From positions 1-46,918 of the forward strand of contig CAZGDB010000012.1 of the NCBI GenBank assembly GCA_964524705.1: a stretch of 46,918 bases of DNA, given 5' to 3'. This DNA is from CAZGDB01 sp964524705 (GTDB lineage Bacteria > Pseudomonadota > Gammaproteobacteria > Berkiellales > Berkiellaceae). Shown here in pieces: positions 34,265-44,055 of the stretch (position 1 is the first letter of the stretch; each line of letters opens with the position of its first letter). The notes beneath the pieces are model-generated. The model was given only the letters and a program-made list of their open reading frames with translations. It ran no database searches and was not told the origin of the DNA. Position numbers and translations under genes: made by a program.

Positions 34265-35417
34265 GGCTATTGCCGTTGTTAAAAAACTCTCAGTATCCAA
34301 GATAGATCCTTGGTTTGCTTTAACCTCAATTCTCTTGTTGGGAATGGGCTTAATGATGGTGACCTCAGCCTCGATGCCCTTAGCGGATTCTTTGATGGGG
34401 CGTCCTTTTTATTATGCGATACATCATGCGATCTATTTAGGTGCGGGGCTGGTGGCTTTAGGGTTAGCATTTTGTACGCCTTTACGTTTTTGGTATCAAT
34501 GTGCCCCCTGGTTTTTAGGGATCACCATTTTATTTTTAATAATAGTGATTATCCCAGGGTTAGGGCGAGAAGTGAATGGCAGTATGCGTTGGGTACAGTT
34601 AGGCCCTATTACGGTGCAGGCTTCTGAGTTGGCCAAATTAGCGTTTATCTTTTTTATGGCACGTTACATTACGAACAATCATAAAATCTTAAAACGAGAA
34701 GCTTCAGCTTTTATTAAACCGATGTTGTGTTTAGGGGTTTGTGCAGTCTTGTTATTACTAGAGCCTGATTTTGGGGCAACGGTGGTGATGAGTTCAACAG
34801 CTTTATTGATGCTTTTTTTAGCGGGCGCTAACTGGGCTCCTTTTTTTATGCTCTTGGCGGCGGTTGCGGTAGCATTTGTCTTATTAGTGATTTCAGCACC
34901 TTATCGTTTGGAACGGTTGGTTTCTTTTTTAGACCCTTGGGCAGATCCTTTTGCGACAGGTTATCAGTTGACTCAAGCTTTAATTGCATTTGGGCGGGGT
35001 GAATGGTTTGGGTTGGGCCTTGGGAACAGTGTTCAAAAATTACTCTATTTACCAGAACCGCATACTGATTTTGTGTTTTCAGTCTTGGCAGAAGAGTTTG
35101 GGTTGGTGGGTAGTCTGAGCGTTTTAGCGTTGTACTGTATTTGGATTTTTAGGGTTTCTATGATTGCTCGTATTGCGCAAGCACGCGGTGAAATCTTTGT
35201 TGCCTTTGTGAGTATCGGTATTATGGCGTGGGTAGGGTTACAAGCCTTTATTAATATGGGGGTTAACTCTGGAATGCTGCCGACTAAAGGGCTGACTTTG
35301 CCTTTTATTAGCTATGGTGGCAATAGTTTATTGCTCTTATGTGCTGCCTTAGGGATTTTAGCCAGAATTGATGTAGAATTAAAAAGAGAACAACCGACCC
35401 CGTTGATAAAATTATGA
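34242..35417 (+). CDS. ftsW: Septal peptidoglycan glycosyltransferase FtsW
   Basis: SEDS-family polymerase that works with FtsI at the septum. 391 aa with about ten membrane helices. Conserved: PFYYAIHHAIYL, GREVNGSMRWVQLG, LLEPDFGATVV, PEPHTDFVFSVLAEEFG and the final LPFISYGGNSLL. I chose the ATG at 34242, inside the murD end; GAGGAG lies about 15 bp upstream. The ORF extends to a TTG at 34212 without family homology. It overlaps murG as ATGA. Confidence 0.94.
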   Translation: MSNIIANEAIAVVKKLSVSKIDPWFALTSILLLGMGLMMVTSASMPLADSLMGRPFYYAIHHAIYLGAGLVALGLAFCTPLRFWYQCAPWFLGITILFLIIVIIPGLGREVNGSMRWVQLGPITVQASELAKLAFIFFMARYITNNHKILKREASAFIKPMLCLGVCAVLLLLEPDFGATVVMSSTALLMLFLAGANWAPFFMLLAAVAVAFVLLVISAPYRLERLVSFLDPWADPFATGYQLTQALIAFGRGEWFGLGLGNSVQKLLYLPEPHTDFVFSVLAEEFGLVGSLSVLALYCIWIFRVSMIARIAQARGEIFVAFVSIGIMAWVGLQAFINMGVNSGMLPTKGLTLPFISYGGNSLLLLCAALGILARIDVELKREQPTPLIKL

Positions 35418-36511
35418 GTACTCCTTTACGCGTTATGATTATGGCTTCTGGAACTGGGGGCCATGTGTTTCCTGCTTATGCGTGTGCGCAAGCTTTTTTA
35501 GAGCGTGGGTGCAAGGTTAGCTGGTTAGCTACCCAGCAAGGGATTGAAAATCGAATTTTAAATAAGCATGAAATTCCGTCTTTTATTTTACCGATGCAAG
35601 GGGTTCGGGGTAAGGGGGTACAGGGATGGCTGGGCTTGCCTAAAAACATCTTTCAATCTTTGAAGCTTTGTTATCGTTATATGGCGGCATTACATCCACA
35701 GGTAGTGTTAGGATTTGGTGGGTATGTGACGGTGCCTGGTGGCATCATGGCTACTTTATTGCGGATCCCTTTAGTGATACATGAGCAAAATGCAGTCCCT
35801 GGTTTAAGTAATCGTTTTTTATTTCCGATGGCACGCAAGGTCTGTGAAAGCTACCCTAATACTTTTGGAAAATCAGACCCTAAAATTATTACCACAGGTA
35901 ATCCTTTAAGAAGAGATATCATTCAGGCTTCTTACCAAAAACAACCTATTCAGCAACTGAGAAATATTTTGGTAATAGGGGGCAGTCAGGGTTCACGAGT
36001 TTTGAATCAATCTGTGCCGCGTTTATTAAAGCAAGTAGAGCCTTTTTTGCCTTGGGGGTTTTCGGTCTGGCATCAAACTGGCTTTAAAGATTTAGAAGAA
36101 ACCAAGGCGCTGTATCAGTCTCAGCGTTTTGCCTTTACCCCTAAGATACAGCCTTTTATTGATGATATGAGCCAGGCTTATAATTGGGCAGATCTGGTGA
36201 TCTGCAGAGCTGGGGCATTAACCTTAGCTGAATTGGCCCAATGGGGCTTGCCGGCTTTATTGGTGCCCTTTAAACAGGCTATGGACGACCATCAGACTAA
36301 AAATGCAGCCGTGATGGTAGACAATGGGGCAGCCAAGATGGTGACAGAGCAAGATCTGCTCTCTCCTCGCACGACAGCACTCCTACAAACCTTATTGACC
36401 CAGCCGGAACAGTTAGTTCATATGCAACATCAAGGTCGTCTGATGGCGAATGCTTCGATGGCTACTGAACAAGTGGTACAATCTTGCTATCAAGTATTAG
36501 GGCGTTACTAA
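35414..36511 (+). CDS. murG: UDP-GlcNAc transferase MurG (lipid II synthesis)
   Basis: Adds GlcNAc to lipid I on the cytoplasmic face to make lipid II. 365 aa, family length. Motifs: the glycine-rich ASGTGGHVFPAYACA, VLGFGGYVTVPGG, IHEQNAVPGLSNR, VIGGSQGSRVLN, and CRAGALTLAELAQWGLPALLVPFKQAMDDHQTKNA for donor binding. Its start overlaps the ftsW stop. Confidence 0.95.
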   Translation: MSTPLRVMIMASGTGGHVFPAYACAQAFLERGCKVSWLATQQGIENRILNKHEIPSFILPMQGVRGKGVQGWLGLPKNIFQSLKLCYRYMAALHPQVVLGFGGYVTVPGGIMATLLRIPLVIHEQNAVPGLSNRFLFPMARKVCESYPNTFGKSDPKIITTGNPLRRDIIQASYQKQPIQQLRNILVIGGSQGSRVLNQSVPRLLKQVEPFLPWGFSVWHQTGFKDLEETKALYQSQRFAFTPKIQPFIDDMSQAYNWADLVICRAGALTLAELAQWGLPALLVPFKQAMDDHQTKNAAVMVDNGAAKMVTEQDLLSPRTTALLQTLLTQPEQLVHMQHQGRLMANASMATEQVVQSCYQVLGRY

Positions 36512-36550
36512 GAAGTAATCTTTCTAAATAAAAAAAGGTAGAGTCTCGCA

Positions 36551-37990
36551 ATGGTCAATCAATCTAAGTTATATCGCATGCAATCGGTTTCCCGGATCCA
36601 TTTTGTGGGGATTGGTGGTGTGGGTATGGGGGGGATTGCGAATGTTTTGTTAACCCAAGGTTATCAAGTCTCAGGGTCAGACCAAGCGGCTAATGCGATG
36701 ACGGCCAGTTTAAAAGCTTTAGGGGCAGATATTTTTATAGGTCATGATGCAGCGCATGTAGCAGGGGCACAAGTGGTGGTGATTTCCAGTGTGATCACTG
36801 AAGACAACCCCGAAGTGATGGAAGCCAGAGCACATAAGATCCCTGTTATTCCAAGAGCGCAAATGTTGGCAGAGATCATGCGTTTTAGATACGGTATTTC
36901 AGTTGCAGGGGCGCATGGTAAAACGACAACTACGAGTATTTTGGCCCAATGTTTTGCAGAAGCACAATTAGACCCTACCTTTGTGGTTGGCGGCTTAGTC
37001 AATGGCGTGGGCGCGCATGCGCGTTTAGGGCAAGGGCCTTATTTAATTGCTGAAGCAGATGAAAGTGATGGTTCTTTTTTACGTTTAAATTCTATGGTCT
37101 CTATTTTGACCAATATTGATAATGATCATCTATCCGCTTTTGATAATGATTTTGCTAAACTCAAAGAAGCCTATGTACAGTTTTTACAAAAACTTCCTTT
37201 TTATGGGTTGGCAGTAGTTTGCTTGGATTGTTCGCATATTCGAGAGATCTTACCGCGCTTGACGTCGCGGTGTTTAACCTATGGATTTTCAGAAGATGCA
37301 GATTTTTGTATTAAAGATTACCGTGCCCATGATTTAAAAAGTACTTTTACAGTACATGCGGCACAGTTTTCGGCCCCTTTACAAGTGACTTTAAATCTGG
37401 CGGGCAAGCATAATGCACTGAATGCGGTGGCAGCATTAGTGGTTTGTTTGCAAGAAGGTATTGAGCCTGCGGTGCTATTAAAAGCATTGGCATCCTTTGC
37501 AGGTGTTGGCCGTCGTTTGCAGGTTTTAGGCGATTTTGCATTTCACGAGGGGAGCACTTTTAGGTTAATGGATGACTATGGGCATCATCCGTGTGAAATT
37601 AAGGCAACCTGTACTGCGATACGCGAGAATTTTCCAGAACGTCGTTTAGTCGTGGTCTATGAACCTCATCGTTATTCACGGTTTGTGCAATTATTTGATG
37701 ATTTTGTGCGCGTTTTGAACGAAGTGGTTGATGTTTTAGTTGTGATGGATATTTATAGTGGTGGTGAAGCGCCTATACAAGGGGCGGATGTGCGCACCTT
37801 AGCAAGATCTATACGACAATTAGGGCGTATAGATCCTATTGTATCTTTAACGCGAGAAACCGTTCTTTCAGATTTACCTGGTATCTTACAACCCAATGAT
37901 ATCGTTTTAACCTTAGGGGCAGGGGCTGTCACACAAGTGGCGCATGAAATTGCACGGGTGGCGCAAGGAGTCGAATGTCCACTAGTCTAA
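36551..37990 (+). CDS. murC: UDP-MurNAc:L-alanine ligase MurC
   Basis: Adds the first stem-peptide residue. 479 aa. Motifs: FVGIGGVGMGGIANVL, ATP loop GAHGKTTTTSIL, EADESDGSFL, ILTNIDNDHLSAFDNDF and DDYGHHPCEIKATC, all typical. AAAGGTAGAG precedes the ATG by about 10 bases. A 39-bp gap from murG is one of the longest within this half. The end overlaps murB by 16 bp. Confidence 0.95.
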   Translation: MVNQSKLYRMQSVSRIHFVGIGGVGMGGIANVLLTQGYQVSGSDQAANAMTASLKALGADIFIGHDAAHVAGAQVVVISSVITEDNPEVMEARAHKIPVIPRAQMLAEIMRFRYGISVAGAHGKTTTTSILAQCFAEAQLDPTFVVGGLVNGVGAHARLGQGPYLIAEADESDGSFLRLNSMVSILTNIDNDHLSAFDNDFAKLKEAYVQFLQKLPFYGLAVVCLDCSHIREILPRLTSRCLTYGFSEDADFCIKDYRAHDLKSTFTVHAAQFSAPLQVTLNLAGKHNALNAVAALVVCLQEGIEPAVLLKALASFAGVGRRLQVLGDFAFHEGSTFRLMDDYGHHPCEIKATCTAIRENFPERRLVVVYEPHRYSRFVQLFDDFVRVLNEVVDVLVVMDIYSGGEAPIQGADVRTLARSIRQLGRIDPIVSLTRETVLSDLPGILQPNDIVLTLGAGAVTQVAHEIARVAQGVECPLV

Positions 37991-38865
37991 GATTTAAATT
38001 AGATGAGGAACAAAAAGACGTATCTTTAGCACGTTATACGTCTTTACGGGTGGGTGGAAATGCTGAGCGCTTTTTTATTCCCAGTACGATCGAGCATTTA
38101 ATGACTTATTTGAATCAATTACCCCAAGGTACCCCCGTTACAGTTTTGGGCTTAGGCAGTAATGTCTTAGTGCCAGACAATGGGATTGCTGGTGCAGTAG
38201 TGTTGTTGCATAAAGGTTTAAATACTTTAACGCAAATAGCATCAGACACCTTAAGGGTATTTGCTGGTGTGCCTTGTCCTAAAGTTGCCAAATACAGTGT
38301 AAGCCTGGGATTAACGGGAGGCGAATTTTTATGCGGTATCCCTGGAACCATGGGTGGTGCGTTGCGTATGAATGCAGGGTGCTATGGTGGACAGACTTGG
38401 GATTTGGTACAGCGTGTCCAGGTTTGGGATGCAGTTAACGGTTTACATGAATTGACGCCAGAGGCTTTTGATGTGGGTTATAGAGCTGTAGGCGGCAGCA
38501 CTGGTAAAATTTTTCTTGCTGCAGATCTTCATTTTCAATTAGGACAGAGCACGCAGGTGATTGCAGACTTGCTGACTAAACGTGCTGCGAGCCAGCCGTT
38601 AGGGACCTGGAATTGTGGGTCAGTATTTAAGAACCCAGAAGGGAAGTTCGCAGCGCAGTTAATAGAAGCCGCAGGACTCAAAGGTCGTCAAGTCGGCGGG
38701 GCAGAGGTGTCAACAAAGCATGCTAACTTTATTATTAATACAGGAAAGGCTACCGCAGCAGATATTCTGACGTTGATAGCAGAGATTCAAGCTACGGTCT
38801 TCAGCTATACTGGTGTAAAGTTGGACTTAGAATTGTGCGTATTAGGAGACAGACCTCATGGATAA
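37975..38865 (+). CDS. murB: UDP-N-acetylenolpyruvoylglucosamine reductase MurB, type II
   Basis: FAD-dependent reduction giving UDP-MurNAc. 296 aa. N-terminal RYTSLRVGGNAERFF, FAD-binding VLGLGSNVLVPD and GIPGTMGGALRMNAGCYG; the catalytic Ser region is GSVFKNP. The short length and these motifs match the type II form (as in Bacillus) rather than the longer type I enzyme of E. coli. Overlaps murC at its start and ddl by 8 bp at its end. Confidence 0.93.
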   Translation: MSTSLRFKLDEEQKDVSLARYTSLRVGGNAERFFIPSTIEHLMTYLNQLPQGTPVTVLGLGSNVLVPDNGIAGAVVLLHKGLNTLTQIASDTLRVFAGVPCPKVAKYSVSLGLTGGEFLCGIPGTMGGALRMNAGCYGGQTWDLVQRVQVWDAVNGLHELTPEAFDVGYRAVGGSTGKIFLAADLHFQLGQSTQVIADLLTKRAASQPLGTWNCGSVFKNPEGKFAAQLIEAAGLKGRQVGGAEVSTKHANFIINTGKATAADILTLIAEIQATVFSYTGVKLDLELCVLGDRPHG

Positions 38866-39841
38866 TAGTAAACAGATGCATGCGATTCATCATTTAGCGA
38901 ATAAATGTGAGTCGTCCGACTTTGGTCGTGTTGCGGTGTTAATGGGGGGACGCTCTGGAGAGCGCGCAGTTTCTTTGGATAGTGGTAATGCAGTACTTAA
39001 AGCCTTAAGGCATACGGGGATTGATGCACATCCTATAGATCCATTGGAAAATTTTCCTCAAAACTTAATTGCCGGTAAATTTGATCGTGTCTTTAATATT
39101 CTACATGGAACTGAAGGCGAAGATGGCGTGATGCAAGGGGTATTAGAAGCCTTAAAGCTTCCTTATACCGGGAGTGGGGTCTTGGCCTCAGCATTAGCCA
39201 TGAATAAGCTATATACCAAAAGAATATGGCAAACTCAGAATTTATCTATGCCAGAGTTCTTTGTTTCAGATTCTTTAAATCATGCTTTGGAGCGCGCGAC
39301 CCATATTGGTTATCCTTTGGTTTTAAAACCTATTTCTCAAGGTTCTAGCTTGGGCGTACATATTGTACATAATGCTACAGAACTGGCAGAGAACTATTCT
39401 AAAACGGCAGCTTATGGTGAAGTATTAGTAGAGCGTTTTATTGATGGAGCTGAAATTACGGTAGGGATTATTGATAATATTGTTTTACCCACCTTGTGTA
39501 TTAAACCACAAGAAGGTTTCTATGATTATGCGGCTAAGTATCAATTAGAGACTACTGACTATAGGGTGCTAGAGGATACGCCAGAGGCCTTAGCTGAAAT
39601 TTCGAATCTTGCTTTAAAGGCCTATCAGTTATTGGGGTGTTCAGGATGGGGGCGTGTAGATCTGATGCGCGATAACCAAGGTAAGGCTTATTTATTAGAA
39701 GTGAATACTAGCCCTGGAATGACAAGTCATAGCTTGGTTCCTAAAGCAGCATTAAGCATAGGAATCAGCTTTGAAACTTTGGTGCGTGCGATTTTAGCCA
39801 CTACTATGGTGTCTCAAGAGGCCTATGCATGCACGCGCTAA
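38858..39841 (+). CDS. ddl: D-alanine:D-alanine ligase (DdlB type)
   Basis: Makes D-Ala-D-Ala for MurF. 327 aa. ATP-grasp motifs: VLMGGRSGERAVSL, ILHGTEGEDGVMQGVLE, LPYTGSGVLASALAMNK, LKPISQGSSLGVHIV and GWGRVDLMRD...LEVNTSPGMTSHSLVPKAA. Ribosome-binding site AGGAGA. The N-terminus carries about 20 extra residues before the core. Its end overlaps ftsQ by 13 bp. Confidence 0.94.
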   Translation: MDNSKQMHAIHHLANKCESSDFGRVAVLMGGRSGERAVSLDSGNAVLKALRHTGIDAHPIDPLENFPQNLIAGKFDRVFNILHGTEGEDGVMQGVLEALKLPYTGSGVLASALAMNKLYTKRIWQTQNLSMPEFFVSDSLNHALERATHIGYPLVLKPISQGSSLGVHIVHNATELAENYSKTAAYGEVLVERFIDGAEITVGIIDNIVLPTLCIKPQEGFYDYAAKYQLETTDYRVLEDTPEALAEISNLALKAYQLLGCSGWGRVDLMRDNQGKAYLLEVNTSPGMTSHSLVPKAALSIGISFETLVRAILATTMVSQEAYACTR

Positions 39842-40524
39842 AGTGGATGTTGGTTTTAGTGATCTTAGCGGCGATAGGAGTTGGTGGAACACGGTTGCAT
39901 GATTATGCGATGGATGCCCGACGTTTTCCAATTCAAGAAGTTAAGATTATTGGAGATCAAAAGGCTATCTCGCAAAGCCAACTGCGCCAAATGTTGAAAC
40001 CTTATTTAAAACAAGGTTTTTTTGGAATCAAGGTTGGTAACTTACAAACTGAATTGCATGAATTAGGTTGGGTACAAGACTTATCTATAAGACGCAAATG
40101 GCCACATACCTTGGTAATTCATTTACGTGAGTATAAATTACGCGCACGTCTGCAAGATGATTACGGTATTACGGAAGAAGGATTATTAATTGAACCTAAG
40201 GTAGATAACTACCCGCAGGGTATCGTTCAAATTCTAGGCCCTAAAGAAGCTTATAAAGAAATGTACGATAACCTCAATACTATGGAAGCAATGTTGGCAC
40301 CATTAGAGCTCAAATTAAAACTGATTGTGATGGCACCACGTGGTGCATGGACAATCAAGTTAGACAATGGGCTTGAAGTGTTTTTAGGAAAAAAACAAGT
40401 CTTACAACGATTAGCACGTTTTGTAGCGGTTTATCCTAAAATTATTGCGACTCAAACTCGCCCAATTTCTTATATCGACCTAAGATATACATCAGGACTC
40501 GCTGTTGGCTGGAAAAATGCTTAA
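39829..40524 (+). CDS. ftsQ: Cell division protein FtsQ
   Basis: Bitopic divisome scaffold. 231 aa: one N-terminal membrane helix (MLVLVILAAIGVGGTRL), a POTRA domain (FPIQEVKIIGDQKAISQSQLRQMLKPYLKQGFFGIKVGNLQTELHELGWVQDLSIRRKWPHTLVIHLREY) and the beta domain ending YIDLRYTSGLAVGW. The start lies within ddl. It is followed by a 94-bp gap before ftsA, the longest in this half, with an inverted repeat TTGATAA...TTATCAA at 40559-40589. Confidence 0.93.
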   Translation: MHALKWMLVLVILAAIGVGGTRLHDYAMDARRFPIQEVKIIGDQKAISQSQLRQMLKPYLKQGFFGIKVGNLQTELHELGWVQDLSIRRKWPHTLVIHLREYKLRARLQDDYGITEEGLLIEPKVDNYPQGIVQILGPKEAYKEMYDNLNTMEAMLAPLELKLKLIVMAPRGAWTIKLDNGLEVFLGKKQVLQRLARFVAVYPKIIATQTRPISYIDLRYTSGLAVGWKNA

Positions 40525-40618
40525 GGCAGTGGTACCTTGTGTATAGGAAGGATAGTCTTTGATAAGCTGTCTAAATAGTTAGTTATCAAGCAAATTGTAA
40601 CAAAGTGAGAGTGGCGCC

Positions 40619-41827
40619 ATGTCAAAGATACCCACAAAAAATATAGTAGCGGCTTTAGATATTGGGACATCTAAAGTGACAGCATTGATTGGACAAATTC
40701 AATCAGAAGGGTCAGTAGAATTAATTGGTTTAGGAACGCAACCCTGTCGTGGTTTAAAAAAAGGTGTTGTGGTGAATTTAGATCTGACTGTGCAAGCTAT
40801 TAGTCAGGCGGTCAAGCAAGCACAAGAGCAGGCAAATGTTCAGATGGAAAGTGTGTATGTTGCTTTGGCGGGTGCACATATTCAAAGCATGAATTCTCAT
40901 GGGATTGTGGCAATTCGTGATCAAGAAGTTACACTTGCTGATGTAGATAGAGTAGTGGATGCTGCTAAAGCAGTGGTTATTGGCTCAGACCAGAAGATTT
41001 TACATATTTTACCTCAAGAATTTACCGTGGATTATCAAGAAGGTATTCGAGATCCTATAGGGATGTCGGGGGTTCGCTTAGAAACTGAAATCCATATGAT
41101 TACAGGTGCTGTGAGTGCTGCGCAAAACTTGATTACTTGTATTCGTCGTTGTGGGTTGGAAATTGAGGATTTGGTTTTTTCACCGCTAGCGGATAGTGAA
41201 GCAGTGTTGACAGCGGAAGAAAAAGAATTAGGAGTTTGCTTAATTGATATAGGTGCAGGAACCACGGATGTTGCATTTTATAATCAAGGCGTGATTAGAC
41301 AATCTATAGTGTTACCGGTGGCTGGAGATCAGCTGACGCAGGATATCTCTGTGGCCTTACGTATTCCTACCCCGCAAGCAGAAGAAATTAAATTAACCTA
41401 CGGGTGTGCTTTGGCGCGGTTGTTGCATAACAATCAAACCTTTGTAGTACCTGGTGCAGGGGATAGACCGAGTAAGCAAGTGGCTGATGTAACTTTAGCG
41501 CATGTGATTGAATCTCGTATGGAAGAAATTTTAGTCCTGATAAAACAGCAGCTACCAGAGAATGCGCGTTCCTTATTGGGTGCAGGTTTGGTCTTAACTG
41601 GTGGGTCTGCACAGTTGCCAGGTTTAGTAGAGTTAGCGGAAGAGATTTTTGGAGTAACGGTGCGGGTAGGATTACCGGGACAAACGGCAGATCCTGCACA
41701 GGCCACAGGAGTAGGGTTATTGCAGTATGGTTTAGAACAACAAAAAGAGCGACAGGAAGGATTTGTAAAACGTCTTCCTGGTTTTTGGGGCAAAATGAGA
41801 AATTGGTTTTGGGGTCAAGCGGTATAA
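40619..41827 (+). CDS. ftsA: Cell division protein FtsA
   Basis: Actin-like ATPase that tethers FtsZ to the membrane. 402 aa. Motifs: ALDIGTSKVTALIGQ (phosphate 1), CLIDIGAGTTDVAFY (phosphate 2) and LVLTGGSAQLPGL (adenosine). The C-terminal GFWGKMRNWFWGQAV is the amphipathic membrane-targeting helix. Preceded by GTGAGAG. The 94-bp leader suggests an internal promoter, but no clear hexamer pair was found. Confidence 0.95.
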   Translation: MSKIPTKNIVAALDIGTSKVTALIGQIQSEGSVELIGLGTQPCRGLKKGVVVNLDLTVQAISQAVKQAQEQANVQMESVYVALAGAHIQSMNSHGIVAIRDQEVTLADVDRVVDAAKAVVIGSDQKILHILPQEFTVDYQEGIRDPIGMSGVRLETEIHMITGAVSAAQNLITCIRRCGLEIEDLVFSPLADSEAVLTAEEKELGVCLIDIGAGTTDVAFYNQGVIRQSIVLPVAGDQLTQDISVALRIPTPQAEEIKLTYGCALARLLHNNQTFVVPGAGDRPSKQVADVTLAHVIESRMEEILVLIKQQLPENARSLLGAGLVLTGGSAQLPGLVELAEEIFGVTVRVGLPGQTADPAQATGVGLLQYGLEQQKERQEGFVKRLPGFWGKMRNWFWGQAV

Positions 41828-41850
41828 GACCATAAGTGCAGGAGAATGCA

Positions 41851-42972
41851 ATGAGCACAATGTTTGAATTAGTAGAAAATAATTCCCAAATGGCAAAGAT
41901 TACCACTATTGGTATTGGTGGGGGCGGAACCAATGTCATTAAATACATGTCTGGTAAGATTGCAGGTGTGATCTTAGTGTCTGCTAACACAGATGCACAG
42001 GCTTTAGAAGATTCTGGTGCAGATATTACGCTGCAATTAGGCTCACACGCCACCAAAGGTTTAGGTGCTGGTGCGAACCCTGAAGTAGGGCGTGCTGCAG
42101 CTTTAGAAGATGCAGATAAAATCCGTGAAGCGATTATGGGTTCTGACATGGTCTTTATTACTGCTGGAATGGGTGGTGGTACAGGAACTGGTGGTGCACC
42201 TGTGGTGGCGCAGATTGCTAAAGAGATGGGTGCGTTGACCGTTGCGATTGTAACTCGTCCATTCCCCTTCGAAGGCAGAAAAAGAAGTCAGGTTGCTGAA
42301 GAAGGTATTTTGGCACTAAGTCAGCACGTCGACTCCTTAATTACCATCCCAAATGAGAAGTTACTGACAGTTTTGGGCAAAAATGTAAGTCTTTTAGATG
42401 CCTTTAAAGCTGCAAATGATGTATTATTAGGCGCAGTACAGGGCATTTCTGAGCTGATCACACGTCCAGGGTTGATTAACGTCGACTTTGCAGACGTCCG
42501 TACTGTGATGTCAGAGATGGGCTTGGCCATGATGGGTACTGGGGTAGGGCGTGGTGAGAACCGTGCTAAGCAAGCTGCGGCTGCTGCTATTTCTAGTCCT
42601 TTATTGGATGATGTGCACTTATCCGGTGCACGTGGGGTATTAGTAAACGTGACCGCAGGTACTGACCTGTCTATTTCTGAATTTGAAGAAGTGGGCGATG
42701 CGATCAAGAGCTTTACCTCCGACAATGCGACCGTTATTGTGGGGACCGTAATAGATCCTTCCTTGACGGATAAAGATGAATTAAGAGTTACCTTGGTAGC
42801 TACTGGTTTAGAATCGCGTAATAGTAGTGGGAATAACAGAGAGTCTTCTCGTCGTGTAGCAGAAAGCAGTCCACAAGAACGTCGTGGGGCACGCGCTGCA
42901 AGCCGTGAGTATGAGCAAGCCGATCTTGATTATTTAGATATTCCTGCCTTTTTGCGACGACAAGCAGAGTAA
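41851..42972 (+). CDS. ftsZ: Cell division GTPase FtsZ
   Basis: Tubulin-like GTPase of the Z-ring. 373 aa from the ATG at 41851, which has AGGAG just upstream. GTP-binding signature GMGGGTGTGGAPVVA, GIGGGGTNV at the N-terminus, and T7-loop NVDFADVRTVM. A variable linker rich in Ser/Arg/Glu precedes the conserved C-terminal peptide LDIPAFLRRQAE, which binds FtsA and ZipA. The frame is open to a GTG at 41836, not preferred. Confidence 0.96.
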   Translation: MSTMFELVENNSQMAKITTIGIGGGGTNVIKYMSGKIAGVILVSANTDAQALEDSGADITLQLGSHATKGLGAGANPEVGRAAALEDADKIREAIMGSDMVFITAGMGGGTGTGGAPVVAQIAKEMGALTVAIVTRPFPFEGRKRSQVAEEGILALSQHVDSLITIPNEKLLTVLGKNVSLLDAFKAANDVLLGAVQGISELITRPGLINVDFADVRTVMSEMGLAMMGTGVGRGENRAKQAAAAAISSPLLDDVHLSGARGVLVNVTAGTDLSISEFEEVGDAIKSFTSDNATVIVGTVIDPSLTDKDELRVTLVATGLESRNSSGNNRESSRRVAESSPQERRGARAASREYEQADLDYLDIPAFLRRQAE

Positions 42973-43020
42973 GCTAGAATTATAAGATAACTATTACCAA
43001 AGGTAGGGTTTTGTAAGAGC

Positions 43021-43941
43021 ATGATAGGTCAACGTACACTTCAAAATGTGGTGAGAGCCACAGGCGTTGGGGTTCATAGCGGCGAAAAAGTGCTGCTAAC
43101 CTTAAGGCCGGCACCGGTGAATACCGGCATAGTCTTTAGACGTCGTTTTATAGAGGGAAACTATATTGATATTCCAGCGAAACCTGAGAATGTCGTGGAT
43201 ACCCGCTATTGCACCACTATAGGCTGTGATGGAGCGCGTATTGGGACCATCGAGCACTTACTCTCTGCCTTTGCAGGTTTGGGTATAGATAACGTTATTG
43301 TTGAAGTCAGTGCTGATGAAGTGCCGATTATGGACGGTAGCGCGACGATTTTTGTGATGCTGTTACAATCTGCTGGGATCGTGGAACAAACGGTACCTAA
43401 AAAGTTTATCCGTATCTTGAAACCGATTAAGGTGGAAGAAGGGGATAAATGGGCCAAATTGGAACCTTATGAAGGCTTTAAGGTCGATTTTAAAATTAAT
43501 TTTGATCATCCAGTGATTCGGAATGGTATTCAAACCGCTACTTTAAACTTTTCTTCAACGACCTACGTGAAAGAAATTTCTCGTGCGCGTACTTTTGGCT
43601 TTTTAGCAGATTTTGAAAGTTTAAGAGCGCATAACTTGGCTTTAGGTGGCAGTTTAGATAATGCGATCGTTTTAGATGATTATCGTATCCTGAACGAAGA
43701 AGGATTACGATATAAAGATGAGTTTGTACGACATAAGGTTTTAGATGCAGTGGGCGATTTATACTTATTGGGCCATAGTTTAATTGGCGCCTTTACAGGA
43801 TATAAATCAGGACATGCATTAAATAACAAACTGATCGCAACGTTGCTGCAAAATGCGGAAGCTTTTGAGGTGACGAGTTTTGAAGTGCCCGAGAAGTTAC
43901 CGATAGCGTACTTTCCCGGCACGTTAGCGAGCGCGAGTTAA
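43021..43941 (+). CDS. lpxC: UDP-3-O-acyl-N-acetylglucosamine deacetylase LpxC
   Basis: Zinc enzyme for the committed step of lipid A synthesis. 306 aa. The zinc ligands fall at H79 (IEHLLSAFAG), H238 and D242 (RHKVLDAVGDL), with D246 and H265 (YKSGHALNN) for catalysis; these are the same numbers as in the E. coli protein. Also GVGVHSGE and MDGSATIFV. Marks the end of the dcw cluster and shows that the organism makes lipopolysaccharide. Confidence 0.96.
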   Translation: MIGQRTLQNVVRATGVGVHSGEKVLLTLRPAPVNTGIVFRRRFIEGNYIDIPAKPENVVDTRYCTTIGCDGARIGTIEHLLSAFAGLGIDNVIVEVSADEVPIMDGSATIFVMLLQSAGIVEQTVPKKFIRILKPIKVEEGDKWAKLEPYEGFKVDFKINFDHPVIRNGIQTATLNFSSTTYVKEISRARTFGFLADFESLRAHNLALGGSLDNAIVLDDYRILNEEGLRYKDEFVRHKVLDAVGDLYLLGHSLIGAFTGYKSGHALNNKLIATLLQNAEAFEVTSFEVPEKLPIAYFPGTLASAS

Positions 43942-44055
43942 GCGTTTATTAGAAACAGGGATATGGTTTAGAAAATTTTAGTAGCACATCTTGAGTCGGC
44001 TGAGCGTCTTGCCAAAGAAAAACAAGGCGCTGCTTATGCAATCATTTCAGGATTA

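Noticed and set aside
41388..42149. 253-codon minus-strand frame across ftsA and ftsZ
   Set aside because: Antisense shadow of two well-supported genes; composition is that of reversed coding sequence.
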